Numbered from the stretch's first letter, positions 1 to 10,589 are shown. The stretch is DNA of 64,000 bases from UBA5448 sp045536965 (GCA_045536965.1 JAZSON010000019.1:60027-124026); one strand, 5' to 3'. Notes: generated from the letters alone by a model not told the origin. Translations and numbers: made by a program.

Positions 1-1702
1 CATCGTAGAGAGTGACTTTGCAGTCAACGACTTGGTAACCGGCTACAACACCCGTCTGCATAGCGCCGCGAATACCGGCATCAACAGCAGGAATGTATTC
101 CTTGGGTACGGCACCGCCAACAACTTTATTGATGAACTCGTATCCTTTGCCGGATTCGTTGGGTTCAAGAATAATTTTGACGTGGCCGTATTGACCTTTA
201 CCACCCGACTGCTTGGCATACTTGTGATCCACATCGGCAGACTTGCGGATGGTTTCCTTGTAAGAAACCTGCGGTTTACCCACATTGGCTTCTACGCGGA
301 ATTCTCTGAGAAGTCGATCGACGATGATTTCAAGATGCAATTCGCCCATACCGGCGATAATAGTTTGGCTGGTATCCTCATCGGTGTAGGTTTTGAACGT
401 CGGATCTTCTTCGGCCAATTTTGCCAAGGCAATGCCCATCTTTTCTTGACCTGCTTTGGTCTTCGGCTCAATCGCAACACGGATAACCGGCTCGGGGAAT
501 TCCATAGATTCCAAGATGATAGGATGTTTTTCATCACAGAGTGTGTCACCCGTCGTAGTGTTTCTGACACCAACGACAGCGGCAATATCACCTGCATAAA
601 TCTCCTCAACATCCTGACGGTGGTTGGAGTGCATTTGAACGATACGACCAAGACGTTCGCGGCCATCTTTGGTGGCGTTGTAAACGGTGGAACCTACCTT
701 GACAGAGCCGGAATAAACACGGACAAAGCAAATACGTCCCACAAAGGGATCGGTCGCAATCTTAAATGCGAGCGCGGAAAACGGCTCTTCGTCGCTGGCG
801 TGACGAACATCCTCTTCACCTGAATCCTGAGATACACCGCGGATAGCGGGAATGTCGGTCGGCGCGGGCATGTAGGCCACAACAGCATCAAGCAGTTTCT
901 GGACACCTTTGTTTCTATAAGAGGTACCGCAGATAACAGGTACCATTTTTCCGTCAATGGTTGCTTTGCGGATCGCCGCTTGCATTTCTTCAAAAGTGAA
1001 TTCTTCACCTTCGAGATATTTTTCCATCAACTCATCGCTGGTATCTGCAATGGCCTCCAACAGATTGTTGTGATATTCTTCTGCCTTTTCCTTCATGTCG
1101 GCGGGGATATCCTGTTCAAGGATATCGGTACCCAAGTTGTTGGTGTAAATATACGCCTTCATCTTGAGCAAGTCGATGATACCGACAAACTGATCTTCAG
1201 CACCGATGGGCAACTGAATCGGAACGGCATTCGCCTTCAAACGATCGCGGATCTGGCTGACAACACGGTAGAAGTTGGCACCGGAAATATCCATTTTATT
1301 TACGTATGCCATGCGAGGAACACCATACTTATCAGCTTGTCTCCAAACTGTTTCGGACTGGGGTTCAACACCGCCTTTTGCACAAAAAACCGTGACCGAG
1401 CCATCGAGAACTCGCAGAGATCTCTCTACTTCCACGGTAAAGTCAACGTGTCCGGGAGTGTCTATCAAGTTAATGCGGTGACCTTGCCAGTAGCAGGTGG
1501 TAGCAGCAGAAGTAATGGTAATACCTCTCTCCTGTTCTTGCTCCATCCAGTCCATTGTGGCACCGCCTTCGTGGACTTCTCCTAACTTATGGGTCTTACC
1601 GGTGTAGAAAAGGATTCTTTCGGATGTAGTTGTTTTACCGGCATCAATGTGTGCCATGATTCCGATGTTTCTAATCCGCTCCAGGGGATATTCTCGAGGC
1701 AT
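1..1702 (-). CDS. fusA: Elongation factor G, 3' end cut by window edge
   Basis: EF-G is the GTPase that drives translocation on the ribosome and helps recycle ribosomes. About 567 residues are visible, against roughly 690 in the family; the C-terminal part lies before base 1. The N-terminus reads MPREYPLERIRNIGIMAHID, and the P-loop AHIDAGKTT falls at residues 17-25, followed by the switch motif DTPGHVDF. Domain II and the start of domains III and IV are present. The ATG at 1700-1702 is preceded by AAAGGAGA, and 36 bases separate it from rpsG. It is the third visible gene of a classical str operon (rpsL-rpsG-fusA). Nothing unusual was seen. Confidence 0.97.
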   Translation of the reverse strand, partial: MPREYPLERIRNIGIMAHIDAGKTTTSERILFYTGKTHKLGEVHEGGATMDWMEQEQERGITITSAATTCYWQGHRINLIDTPGHVDFTVEVERSLRVLDGSVTVFCAKGGVEPQSETVWRQADKYGVPRMAYVNKMDISGANFYRVVSQIRDRLKANAVPIQLPIGAEDQFVGIIDLLKMKAYIYTNNLGTDILEQDIPADMKEKAEEYHNNLLEAIADTSDELMEKYLEGEEFTFEEMQAAIRKATIDGKMVPVICGTSYRNKGVQKLLDAVVAYMPAPTDIPAIRGVSQDSGEEDVRHASDEEPFSALAFKIATDPFVGRICFVRVYSGSVKVGSTVYNATKDGRERLGRIVQMHSNHRQDVEEIYAGDIAAVVGVRNTTTGDTLCDEKHPIILESMEFPEPVIRVAIEPKTKAGQEKMGIALAKLAEEDPTFKTYTDEDTSQTIIAGMGELHLEIIVDRLLREFRVEANVGKPQVSYKETIRKSADVDHKYAKQSGGKGQYGHVKIILEPNESGKGYEFINKVVGGAVPKEYIPAVDAGIRGAMQTGVVAGYQVVDCKVTLYD

Positions 1703-1738
1703 GAAAGCGCTCTCCTTTCAAAGAGATGGAATAAATAA

Positions 1739-2209
1739 TTAATATCTGTAGTGAGCAAACGCCTTGTTTGCTTCTGCCATTTTGTGCGTGTCGTCTCTCT
1801 TTTTGACGGCAGCACCAAGATTGTTAACTGCATCCATGATTTCACCTGCGAGACGTTCGGACATCTTTCTCTCGCTGCGTGCTCTGGAATAGTTAATCAG
1901 CCAACGCAAACCTAAAGTCTGCTTTCTTTCCGGCCGCACTTCCATAGGAACTTGATAAGTAGAGCCACCTACACGGCGAGCTTTTACTTCCAAGGTAGGC
2001 ATAATGTTGTTGAGAGCCTTTTGGAACACGTCCAAAGGATTCTCACCGGTCTTTGCCTGAACAATTTCGAAAGCATCGTACACGATTCCTTGCGCAACAC
2101 CTTTTTTACCATCATACATGATGTTATTGATGAGCTTGGTAACGAGCTTGGAATTGTAAAGCGGGTCGGGCATAATATCACGTTTGGATATCTGACCTCT
2201 TCTCGGCAC
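1739..2209 (-). CDS. rpsG: 30S ribosomal protein S7
   Basis: S7 nucleates assembly of the 30S head by binding the 3' major domain of 16S rRNA and lines the E site. The product is 156 residues, the normal family length, and begins (V/M)PRRGQISKRDI, as in other S7 proteins. I chose the GTG at 2207-2209 because it gives exactly that N-terminus and follows GGAGGG at 7-base spacing; an ATG 24 codons further upstream only adds a non-conserved tail. It lies between rpsL and fusA in the str operon. The 153-base gap to rpsL shows no clear promoter or terminator. Confidence 0.96.
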   Translation of the reverse strand: MPRRGQISKRDIMPDPLYNSKLVTKLINNIMYDGKKGVAQGIVYDAFEIVQAKTGENPLDVFQKALNNIMPTLEVKARRVGGSTYQVPMEVRPERKQTLGLRWLINYSRARSERKMSERLAGEIMDAVNNLGAAVKKRDDTHKMAEANKAFAHYRY

Positions 2210-2362
2210 AGTACTTCCCTCCTTCATAATATTTAATGATATCAGCGGTACTCGGACTTTTCGTCCGTTTGTGCGCAACAAATGAAGCCGAAAATATATT
2301 CAATTTGCATAAATGCAACATACATATTCAAGTTTCAGATGATTCGCACGGTTTTTGGGTTC

Positions 2363-2776
2363 TTACTTTTTGGGTCTCTTTGCACCGTACTTGGATCTTG
2401 CTTGGTTTCTTCCGGCTACGCCCTGGGTATCCAATGTGCCGCGAATGATATGGTAGCGGACACCCGGAAGGTCCTTGACCTTGCCACCGCGAATCATAAC
2501 CACCGAGTGCTCTTGCAGGTTGTGACCAATACCGGGAATGTAGGCGGTCACTTCGTATCCGTTGGTCAATCTGACACGGGCGATTTTACGCAACGCAGAG
2601 TTCGGTTTTTTGGGGGTCTTGGTGGAAACCTTGGTGCAGACACCGCGCTTTTGGGGAGAAGCAAGTTCAACTTCCTTCTTCTTCAGGGTATTGACCGTGA
2701 ATTGAAGCGCAGGGGCCTTGGACTTGTAGGTCACTTTCTGACGACCATTGCGAACCAACTGGTTAAATGTGGGCAT
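2363..2776 (-). CDS. rpsL: 30S ribosomal protein S12
   Basis: S12 sits at the decoding centre of the 30S subunit and affects accuracy. The protein is 137 residues, starts MPTFNQLVR and carries the conserved KKPNSALRK segment around the streptomycin-sensitive lysine and the GIGHNLQEHSVV block. It ends in a lysine-rich tail. It is the first gene of the rpsL-rpsG-fusA operon. Its leader of about 130 bases is preceded by a sigma-A promoter at 2906-2935, and a ribosome site AAAGGAG precedes the ATG. The lysine of the KKPNS motif is wild type, so no streptomycin-resistance substitution is visible there. Confidence 0.97.
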   Translation of the reverse strand: MPTFNQLVRNGRQKVTYKSKAPALQFTVNTLKKKEVELASPQKRGVCTKVSTKTPKKPNSALRKIARVRLTNGYEVTAYIPGIGHNLQEHSVVMIRGGKVKDLPGVRYHIIRGTLDTQGVAGRNQARSKYGAKRPKK

Positions 2777-2905
2777 AAGACAACTCCTTTCTTCGAAAAA
2801 TATTATAGCAGCGCACAGCGCAAACTATCCGTTTTTCCCTGTTTTTATCTGCTTTTTTTCACTACAAAGAAAGCAAATACCCGCAAAGGGGCAACAACAA
2901 TAAGC

Positions 2906-2935
2906 AGTTTACCATATATCACTCGTATCTGTCAA
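2906..2935 (-). promoter_or_regulatory. Sigma-A promoter of the rpsL-rpsG-fusA operon
   Basis: On the minus strand TTGACA (2930-2935) and TAAACT (2906-2911) are separated by 18 bases. This leaves a leader of about 130 bases before the rpsL start. The remainder of the 311-base gap between rpsL and rpoC holds the rpoC terminator. Confidence 0.7.
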
Positions 2936-3025
2936 GTGATTTTTTTGTTTTTTCGGCCATTTTTACAAAAAAATAAAAAAATCTTTAAACAACTTGCCGA
3001 AAAAGAATCATCTCGCAAAAAAACC

Positions 3026-3062
3026 ATCCCACACCGAAACGCAACGCATTTCGATGTGGGAT
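3026..3062 (-). terminator. Rho-independent terminator after rpoC
   Basis: 13-bp arms with one mismatch (ATCCCACA.CGAA) enclose an 11-base loop. On the minus strand the hairpin is followed by a run of seven T. It lies 26 bases after the rpoC stop and separates rpoBC from the str operon. Confidence 0.85.
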
Positions 3063-3087
3063 GCATCAGACGGGTTAAATCAAAAGA

Positions 3088-6000
3088 TCAGTCCTGTGCC
3101 TCTTCTTCAGCATTTTCGAAAATGGTATCTTTATATTCCACTTTCAGATCGCGGTAGATCGGCATACCTGTACCTGCGGGAATCAATTTACCGATAATAA
3201 CATTTTCTTTCAAGCCGAGCAGGGGATCTTCTTTACCTTTGATCGCAGCTTCGGTCAACACCTTGGTGGTTTCTTGGAACGAAGCAGCCGACAAGAAGGA
3301 GTCGGTAGACAATGCAGCCTTGGTGATACCAAGCAGAACGGGGCTGCCCGTTGCTTCTCTGAGAGTCATCTCACCTGCTGCAATGCGTTGTGCAATTTCT
3401 TCGTTTTCTTGCACAAACTCATTCACCTCTACCAAAGAACCGAGAAGCAATTTGGTATCGCCTGCATCTTCGATGCGGACTTTTCTGGTCATCTGGCGAG
3501 CAATGACTTCCACGTGCTTATCATTGATATCAACCGCTTGCAACTTGTACACGCGTTGGATTTCGCGAACGATATAATCGTAAACCGCATCCAAACCTTC
3601 AACACGGAGAATATCTGCCGGAATCTTGAAGCCCTCGGTCAACGACTGGCCCTTCACAACGAAGCTGCCTTCTTCGACCTTGAGCGGCAGATTGTAAACG
3701 GGATAAACCTTGATTTCACCGCTATCGGGATTGGTAAGCACAAACGAACGGATATTCTTGACCTTTTCAACCGTAACCACACCATCGAATTCAGCAATAA
3801 TAGCAGGATTCTTGGGACGGCGTGCTTCAAAGATTTCTTCAACACGCGGCAAACCTTGTGTAATATCTCCGCCTGCAACACCACCTGTGTGGAAGGTTCT
3901 CATGGTCAACTGGGTACCCGGTTCACCGATGGACTGGGCGGCGATAATACCAACCGCTTCACCAATGTTGACCGGTTTGCCGGATGCAAGGTCGGCACCG
4001 TAGCAATGTGCGCAAACGCCGTATTTGCTCTTACATTTGAGGATGGAACGCACTTTAACTTCTTCGATACCTGCAGAGACGATCTTCTTGACATCCTCGT
4101 CGTCCAGCATCACGTTGCGTTCGACCAACACTTCGCCGCTCTTGGGATCCACCACATCTTCGGCGGTATAACGACCGACGATACGTTCGCCCAACTCTTC
4201 AATTTTTTCCTTGCCGCTGTAAATCTTGGTCATGACGATACCGTCTTCGGTACCGCAATCCTCTTCGCGAACGATAACATCTTGCGAAACGTCAACCAAA
4301 CGACGAGTCAAATAACCCGAGTCGGCAGTACGGAGAGCCGTATCGGCGAGACCTTTACGAGCACCACGGGCCGCGATGAAGTATTCCAAGATATTCAAAC
4401 CCTCACGGAAGTTTGCTTTGATCGGGAGTTCCAGCGTTTTACCGGTAGCAGTGGCCATCAAACCACGCATACCTGCAAGCTGACGGATCTGCTTGATAGA
4501 ACCACGGGCACCGGAGACTGCCATCATATTGATGGGGTTATCCTGCGCAAGGTTCTTATTCAAAGCATCGGTCACGGCATCGGTGGCATCTTCCCAAATC
4601 TTGATAACGCTCTTATAGCGCTCATCATCCGAAATGATACCTTCGGCAAACATTTCGAAGACCGCATCCACCTTTTTGTCGGCTTCGGCCAAAATGGTCT
4701 TCTTTTGGGGCGGTACGGTCATATCGGAAACCGAAATGGTAATGGCACCGCGAGTAGAATACTTAAAGCCCATCGCTTTGATTTCGTCCAAAACCTCGGC
4801 GGTCTTGGTGGCGCCCGCATACTTAATGCAGCGGTCGATAATGTCGCCGAGCTTGCCTTTAGTAACAGCAAAATTGATTTCAGGAACCAACGCATTCTCG
4901 CGTTTGCTTCTGTCAATGTAATGGAGGTTTTGCGGCACTTTTTGGTTGAAGATCAAACGACCAAGGGTGGATACAACCAAACTGGTGATCGGCTCACCTT
5001 TAAATTCGCCCGTCATTCTCACCTTGATGCGCTCATGCAGCGTCAATTCACCGTTTTCATACGCCATATTGGCTTCGTTGAAGTCACGGTAAATCTTGGT
5101 GATCTGATCATCGGGGATAATATCAGACTCTTTTTCGTAGGTCAAATAGTAGGAACCGAGAACCATGTCCTGCGTCGGAACTGTTACAGCCTTACCGTTA
5201 ACAGGTTTTAACAGGTTGTTGGCCGAAAGCATCAGGAAACGCGCTTCGGCTTGGGCTTCGGCGGACAAAGGAACGTGAACAGGCATCTGGTCACCGTCGA
5301 AGTCGGCGTTAAATGCCGAACATACGAGGGGATGCAGTTTGATGGCTCTGCCTTCGACCAATACGGGTTCGAATGCCTGAATGGACAGACGGTGGAGGGT
5401 CGGTGCACGGTTTAACAGAACGGGACGTTCTTTGATGACACATTCAAGGGCATCCCAGACTTCGTCGTATACACGCTCAACCTTCTTCTTTGCATCCTTA
5501 ATATTAGATGCTTTGCCGGTCTCGCACAAACGCTTCATAACGAAGGGTTTGAAGAGTTCAAGCGCCATTTCTTTCGGCAGACCGCACTGATAAAGTTTCA
5601 GGTCGGGGCCGACAACGATAACCGAACGGCCCGAGTAGTCGACACGTTTACCGAGCAAGTTCTGACGGAAACGGCCTTGTTTACCGCGGAGCATTTCGGA
5701 GAGAGATTTGAGAGGACGGTTGTTCGGACCTGTAACGGCACGACCACGGCGACCGTTGTCAATGAGAGCATCGACCGCTTCCTGCAACATTCTCTTTTCA
5801 TTGCGAATAATGATTTGGGGCGCCTTCAACTCCATCAATCTCTTCAAACGGTTGTTGCGGTTGATGACGCGGCGGTACAAATCATTCAAGTCAGAGGTGG
5901 CGAATCTGCCGCCGTCGAGCTGAACCATCGGACGAATTTCGGGCGGAATGACGGGGATAACATCCAAAATCATCCACTCGGGACGGTTGCCCGAAAGACG

Positions 6001-6672
6001 GAATGCTTCAACCACTTCAAGACGTTTGACGATCTTGATTTTTTTCTGTCCGCTGGCGGTGGCAAGTTCTGCCTTCAACTGCGCAGACAGTTCTTCCAAA
6101 TTCAAATTGCAAAGCAGTTTTTTAATGGCTTCTGCACCCATATCGGCTTCAAAATCGCCTTCAAAACGCTCGCGCGCCTGACGATATTCGCTCTCGGTCA
6201 GAACCTGATTGAGGTGAAGATCGCTCGAACCGGGATCTGTAACGATATACTGAGCAAAATAAAGCACTTTTTCCAACAACTTGGGAGAAAGATCCAAAAG
6301 GAGACCCATTCTGGAGGGAATTGCGCGGAAATACCAAATATGGGAAACAGGGGCGGCCAACTCAATGTGGCCCATGCGCTCACGACGCACTTTGTTTGTG
6401 GTGATTTCTACACCGCATTTTTCACAAATTTTTCCAACGTAGCGAACCTTTTTGTACTTACCGCAATGACATTCCCAATCCTTCATCGGACCGAAAACGC
6501 GTTCGCAGAAAAGGCCGTCACGTTCGGGTTTTAACGTACGATAGTTGATCGTTTCGGGTTTTTTGACCTCGCCGTAGGACCACTCGCGGATCATTTCGGG
6601 AGATGCAAGACCGATTCGGATGCGGTCAAAATCGATATCGTTGCTCTGTGTATCAGGTTTCACATATGCCAT
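3088..6672 (-). CDS. rpoC: DNA-directed RNA polymerase subunit beta'
   Basis: Beta' is the largest catalytic subunit of RNA polymerase. The protein has 1194 residues, close to the usual Firmicutes length, so no large lineage insertion is present. The N-terminal zinc site uses Cys68, Cys70, Cys83 and Cys86, and the Mg-chelating motif NADFDGDQ lies at residues 455-462. A second Cys cluster (KCKSKYGVCAHC) and the AQSIGEPGTQLTMRTFH segment of the trigger-loop region follow. It is translated with rpoB, whose stop lies 18 bases upstream, and a strong hairpin terminator follows. The ATG is preceded by GAGGAAAG. Confidence 0.98.
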   Translation of the reverse strand: MAYVKPDTQSNDIDFDRIRIGLASPEMIREWSYGEVKKPETINYRTLKPERDGLFCERVFGPMKDWECHCGKYKKVRYVGKICEKCGVEITTNKVRRERMGHIELAAPVSHIWYFRAIPSRMGLLLDLSPKLLEKVLYFAQYIVTDPGSSDLHLNQVLTESEYRQARERFEGDFEADMGAEAIKKLLCNLNLEELSAQLKAELATASGQKKIKIVKRLEVVEAFRLSGNRPEWMILDVIPVIPPEIRPMVQLDGGRFATSDLNDLYRRVINRNNRLKRLMELKAPQIIIRNEKRMLQEAVDALIDNGRRGRAVTGPNNRPLKSLSEMLRGKQGRFRQNLLGKRVDYSGRSVIVVGPDLKLYQCGLPKEMALELFKPFVMKRLCETGKASNIKDAKKKVERVYDEVWDALECVIKERPVLLNRAPTLHRLSIQAFEPVLVEGRAIKLHPLVCSAFNADFDGDQMPVHVPLSAEAQAEARFLMLSANNLLKPVNGKAVTVPTQDMVLGSYYLTYEKESDIIPDDQITKIYRDFNEANMAYENGELTLHERIKVRMTGEFKGEPITSLVVSTLGRLIFNQKVPQNLHYIDRSKRENALVPEINFAVTKGKLGDIIDRCIKYAGATKTAEVLDEIKAMGFKYSTRGAITISVSDMTVPPQKKTILAEADKKVDAVFEMFAEGIISDDERYKSVIKIWEDATDAVTDALNKNLAQDNPINMMAVSGARGSIKQIRQLAGMRGLMATATGKTLELPIKANFREGLNILEYFIAARGARKGLADTALRTADSGYLTRRLVDVSQDVIVREEDCGTEDGIVMTKIYSGKEKIEELGERIVGRYTAEDVVDPKSGEVLVERNVMLDDEDVKKIVSAGIEEVKVRSILKCKSKYGVCAHCYGADLASGKPVNIGEAVGIIAAQSIGEPGTQLTMRTFHTGGVAGGDITQGLPRVEEIFEARRPKNPAIIAEFDGVVTVEKVKNIRSFVLTNPDSGEIKVYPVYNLPLKVEEGSFVVKGQSLTEGFKIPADILRVEGLDAVYDYIVREIQRVYKLQAVDINDKHVEVIARQMTRKVRIEDAGDTKLLLGSLVEVNEFVQENEEIAQRIAAGEMTLREATGSPVLLGITKAALSTDSFLSAASFQETTKVLTEAAIKGKEDPLLGLKENVIIGKLIPAGTGMPIYRDLKVEYKDTIFENAEEEAQD

Positions 6673-6690
6673 GCTATCTTTCCTCCCTCA

Positions 6691-9600
6691 TCATTCATCA
6701 TCGGATGCATCATCCGATTCATCGTAGACGGAATCATCATCGTAATCCTCGTCATCATCGCAATCTTCGTCATCGTCATGCACGACGCCTTCTTCGTCGT
6801 CATACATGGGATTTTCGGCATCATACTCACCGTGCGCGTTGCCAAGTTCTTCCATATTGAATTCTTTGGCACCGTAGGTTTCTTCTTCCGAGGTTTTCTT
6901 GAGTTGAATTTCGTTTCCGTTGGCATCCAAGACCTGCATATTCAAGCCGAGAGACTGCAATTCTTTGATAAGCACCTTGAAAGATTCGGGAACACCCGGT
7001 GTCGGGATATTCTGACCCTTCACGATGGCTTCGAAGGTCTTAACACGACCGATAACGTCGTCCGACTTGACAGTCAAGATTTCCTGCAACGTATAAGCAG
7101 CACCATAAGCCTCGAGCGCCCAAACTTCCATTTCGCCGAAGCGCTGTCCACCAAATTGCGCTTTACCGCCCAAAGGTTGCTGGGTGACCAGCGAGTAAGG
7201 ACCGGTAGAACGGGCATGAATCTTATCGTCAACCAAGTGGTGCAATTTCAAGAAGTACATGATACCAACGGTAACGGGGTTGTCAAACGGAACGCCTGTG
7301 CGGCCATCGTACAAAACGGTCTTACCGTCTCTGCGAAGTCCCGCCTGCTCCAAACAGTTGGCAATATCATCTTCATTGGCGCCGTCAAATACAGGCGTCA
7401 TGATCTTGATGCCCATTTTCTTAGCAGCAATACCCAAGTGTACTTCAAGAACCTGTCCGATGTTCATACGGGAAGGAACGCCCAACGGGTTCAAAACGAT
7501 GTCAAGGGGTGTGCCATCGGGCAAGAAAGGCATATCTTCAGGGGGCAAAATACGAGAAATAACACCCTTGTTACCGTGACGACCTGCCATTTTATCGCCG
7601 ACAGAGATCTTACGCTTCTGCGCCACATACACACTGACCACGCGATTGACTCCCGGAGGAAGCTCGTCGCCGTTTTCACGCGAGAAGTTGCGGACATCGA
7701 CAACGATACCGCTTTCGCCGTGAGGCAAACGCAGAGAGGTATCGCGGACTTCGCGGGCTTTTTCACCGAAAATGGCGCGGAGAAGTCTTTCTTCTGCAGT
7801 CAGTTCGGTTTCACCCTTCGGGGTGACCTTACCGACAAGAATATCACCTGCACGGACTTCTGCACCCTTGCGGATGATACCGTCCATGGTCAGATCCTTC
7901 AAAGCATCGTCGCCGACACCGGGGATCTCACGGGTAATCTCTTCGGGCCCGAGTTTGGTATCTCTGGCTTCGTGGGAATATTCTTCGATGTGAATCGAAG
8001 TGTAAACGTCCTCGCGGACAAGACGCTCGTTGATCAAAACAGCGTCTTCATAGTTATAACCTTCCCAGGTCATGAAGCCGATCAATACATTCTTACCGAG
8101 CGCCATCTCACCGTTGGAAGTAGAAGGACCGTCGGCAATCACTTGACCCTCGGTGACTCTTTCGCCAACCGATACGATGGGTCTTTGGTTGATACAAGTA
8201 CCTTGGTTGGTACGTTTGAACTTAATAAGATGATAGGTTTCCTTGCGACCGTCATCGGCGGCAATGGTGATGTAATCGGCGCAAACGGTTTCAACAACAC
8301 CGTTCAAGCGGCTGAGAACACAAACACCCGAGTCAACGGCAACCTTGTATTCCATACCCGTACCGACAATCGGAGAATCGGTAGTCATCAGCGGCACTGC
8401 CTGCTTCTGCATGTTCGAACCCATCAGAGCACGGGAGTTATCGTCGTTTTCAAGGAAGGGGATAAGAGCGGTGGCAACCGACACAACCATCTTGGGCGAA
8501 ACGTCCATGTAGTCGATATCTTTGCGCTCAACTTCAAGGATTTCTTCGCGGCGGCGGGCGGTAACCTTGGCATTGACGAAACGGTTGTTTTCATCCAAGG
8601 GTTCGTTTGCCTGCGCAACGGTATATTCGTCTTCAACATCGGCGGTCATGTACTCAATAACATCGGTAACAACACCCGTTTCCTTGTCCACCTTGCGGTA
8701 AGGCGCTTCGATAAAGCCGAAGGGCGAAATGCGCGCATAAGTAGAAAGATAGGAAATCAAACCGATGTTTGGTCCTTCAGGGGTTTCGATGGGACACATT
8801 CTGCCGTACTGGGTGTAGTGAACGTCACGCACCTCGAAAGATGCACGGTCACGCGACAAACCGCCGGGGCCGAGAGCCGACAGACGGCGTTTGTGGGTCA
8901 GTTCGGACAGGGGGTTGTTTTGGTCCATGAATTGAGATAAAGGCGAAGAACCAAAGAACTCCTTGACGGCCGAAACGATGGGACGGATGTTGATAAGTGC
9001 TTGCGGAGTGACCGAGTCAATGTCTTGAATGGTCATGCGCTCCTTGACAATCTTGTCCATACGGAGGAAACCGATGCGGAGCTGGTTTTGCAAAAGCTCG
9101 CCCACCGAACGCAAACGGCGGTTGCCGAGATGGTCGATGTCATCCTCCACGCCGATGCCATCGGCGAGACAGACAAAATAGTTAATCGAAGCAAAAATAT
9201 CTTCTTCGGTGATATGCTTGGGAATCAGGTCGTTCTTTCTTTCCTTCATGGCTTCAAGCATGGCCTCACGGTTCTCGCAGGAGGCGATCAACTCACGAAG
9301 CACTTTGCCCGATACCATTTCGGTGATACCCGCATCTGCTACATCGTAGCCAAGGATAAGATCGGCATGAACCATGCCGTTGGAGAAGACTTTACGAACC
9401 TTGCCGCTCTCACCGTACACAGAGACAATGTCGATACCCGCTTCTTCAATGGCCGTAGCCAAATCGCGGCTCAAAATCTGACCCGCTTCAGCAATCAATT
9501 CGCCGGTGAAAGTGGAGATGGCATCCTCGGCCAACTTCTTGCCCGCAATGCGGCGAGAAAGGGCCAATTTCTTGTTAAATTTATATCTGCCGACGGCCGA

Positions 9601-10425
9601 AATGTCGTAACGGCGCGCATCAAAAAAGAGATTGTTCAAAAGTTGCTTGGCAGATTCCACCAAAGGAGGATCGCCGGGACGCAACTTACAATAGATTTCT
9701 TTGAGAGCTTCCTCGTAAAGAGTAGAACGATTCTTTTCAGCAAGCTCCGCCATGGCATCCTTGCCCATGGTGTTGGTCAGCATTTCGCAATCGCCGAACA
9801 TTTTGACAATTTCGGCATCCTCAGATACACCGAGAGCACGAATCAGAACCGTTACGGGGATCTTTCTGTTTTTATCAATACGCACATACAGGACATCGTT
9901 GATATCCGACTCATACTCAAGCCACGCGCCGCGGAAAGGAATAACGGTAGCCGAATACAGCTTTTTACCTGTCTTGTCAATTTCCGATTCGTAATAGATA
10001 CCGGGGGAACGAACGATCTGGGAAACAATGACACGTTCGGCACCGTTGATCACAAAGGTACCGTTTTCGGTCATCATGGGGAAGTCACCCATGAAAATTT
10101 CCTGTTCTTTGATCTCACCCGTCAGACGATTGGTCAGACGGACGCGCACTTTCAAAGGAACCGCATAGTTCACGTCACGCTCTTTGCACTCCTCCACAGG
10201 GTACTTGGGCGTGTTCTCCACCTTGTAATCCACGAAATCGATCGACAAATTACCCGAATAGTCCACGATGGGCGAAACGTCGTCCAACACTTCCTTCAGA
10301 CCTTCGGTCAAAAACCACTCGAAGGATTTCTTCTGAACCTCGATCAGGTTTGGCATTTCCAGCATTTCGTTGATCTTCGAAAAGCTCATGCGAACGTTCT
10401 TGCCAAGCGTTTGAGGCTTCATCAT
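6691..10425 (-). CDS. rpoB: DNA-directed RNA polymerase subunit beta
   Basis: Beta forms the other half of the RNA polymerase catalytic cleft and contains the rifampicin pocket. Conserved stretches include MSFSKINEMLEMPNLIEVQ near the start, the rifampicin cluster (SQFMDQNNPLSELTHKRRLS) and GGKAQFGGQRFGEMEVWALE near the end. I prefer the ATG at 10423-10425 (1244 residues), which has GGAATGGAG upstream and matches the family start; a TTG at 10461 in frame would add 12 residues. The C-terminus is unusual: about the last 40 residues are mostly Asp and Glu, low-complexity and outside the conserved fold. It is co-transcribed with rpoC. murA, not the usual rplKAJL cluster, lies upstream. Confidence 0.98.
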   Translation of the reverse strand: MMKPQTLGKNVRMSFSKINEMLEMPNLIEVQKKSFEWFLTEGLKEVLDDVSPIVDYSGNLSIDFVDYKVENTPKYPVEECKERDVNYAVPLKVRVRLTNRLTGEIKEQEIFMGDFPMMTENGTFVINGAERVIVSQIVRSPGIYYESEIDKTGKKLYSATVIPFRGAWLEYESDINDVLYVRIDKNRKIPVTVLIRALGVSEDAEIVKMFGDCEMLTNTMGKDAMAELAEKNRSTLYEEALKEIYCKLRPGDPPLVESAKQLLNNLFFDARRYDISAVGRYKFNKKLALSRRIAGKKLAEDAISTFTGELIAEAGQILSRDLATAIEEAGIDIVSVYGESGKVRKVFSNGMVHADLILGYDVADAGITEMVSGKVLRELIASCENREAMLEAMKERKNDLIPKHITEEDIFASINYFVCLADGIGVEDDIDHLGNRRLRSVGELLQNQLRIGFLRMDKIVKERMTIQDIDSVTPQALINIRPIVSAVKEFFGSSPLSQFMDQNNPLSELTHKRRLSALGPGGLSRDRASFEVRDVHYTQYGRMCPIETPEGPNIGLISYLSTYARISPFGFIEAPYRKVDKETGVVTDVIEYMTADVEDEYTVAQANEPLDENNRFVNAKVTARRREEILEVERKDIDYMDVSPKMVVSVATALIPFLENDDNSRALMGSNMQKQAVPLMTTDSPIVGTGMEYKVAVDSGVCVLSRLNGVVETVCADYITIAADDGRKETYHLIKFKRTNQGTCINQRPIVSVGERVTEGQVIADGPSTSNGEMALGKNVLIGFMTWEGYNYEDAVLINERLVREDVYTSIHIEEYSHEARDTKLGPEEITREIPGVGDDALKDLTMDGIIRKGAEVRAGDILVGKVTPKGETELTAEERLLRAIFGEKAREVRDTSLRLPHGESGIVVDVRNFSRENGDELPPGVNRVVSVYVAQKRKISVGDKMAGRHGNKGVISRILPPEDMPFLPDGTPLDIVLNPLGVPSRMNIGQVLEVHLGIAAKKMGIKIMTPVFDGANEDDIANCLEQAGLRRDGKTVLYDGRTGVPFDNPVTVGIMYFLKLHHLVDDKIHARSTGPYSLVTQQPLGGKAQFGGQRFGEMEVWALEAYGAAYTLQEILTVKSDDVIGRVKTFEAIVKGQNIPTPGVPESFKVLIKELQSLGLNMQVLDANGNEIQLKKTSEEETYGAKEFNMEELGNAHGEYDAENPMYDDEEGVVHDDDEDCDDDEDYDDDSVYDESDDASDDE

Positions 10426-10589
10426 AGATATTTCAACTCCATTCCTTTTTTGCGTAGTCAATTTGAATTTTCCCTTGATTCTCCCGTTTTTTCGCGTTTT
10501 TTATAACAAAAAATCTTCTTTATTTTTGGAAAAAACTTCCAAAAAAATAGGATATAAGGGCAAGTTTAACCATTATGATGCAGTTTATT

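Noticed and set aside
3274..10506. Long plus-strand open frames (645, 720 and 501 codons) opposite rpoC and rpoB
   Set aside because: They are antisense shadows of highly conserved RNA polymerase genes; their translations match no family and lack ribosome sites.
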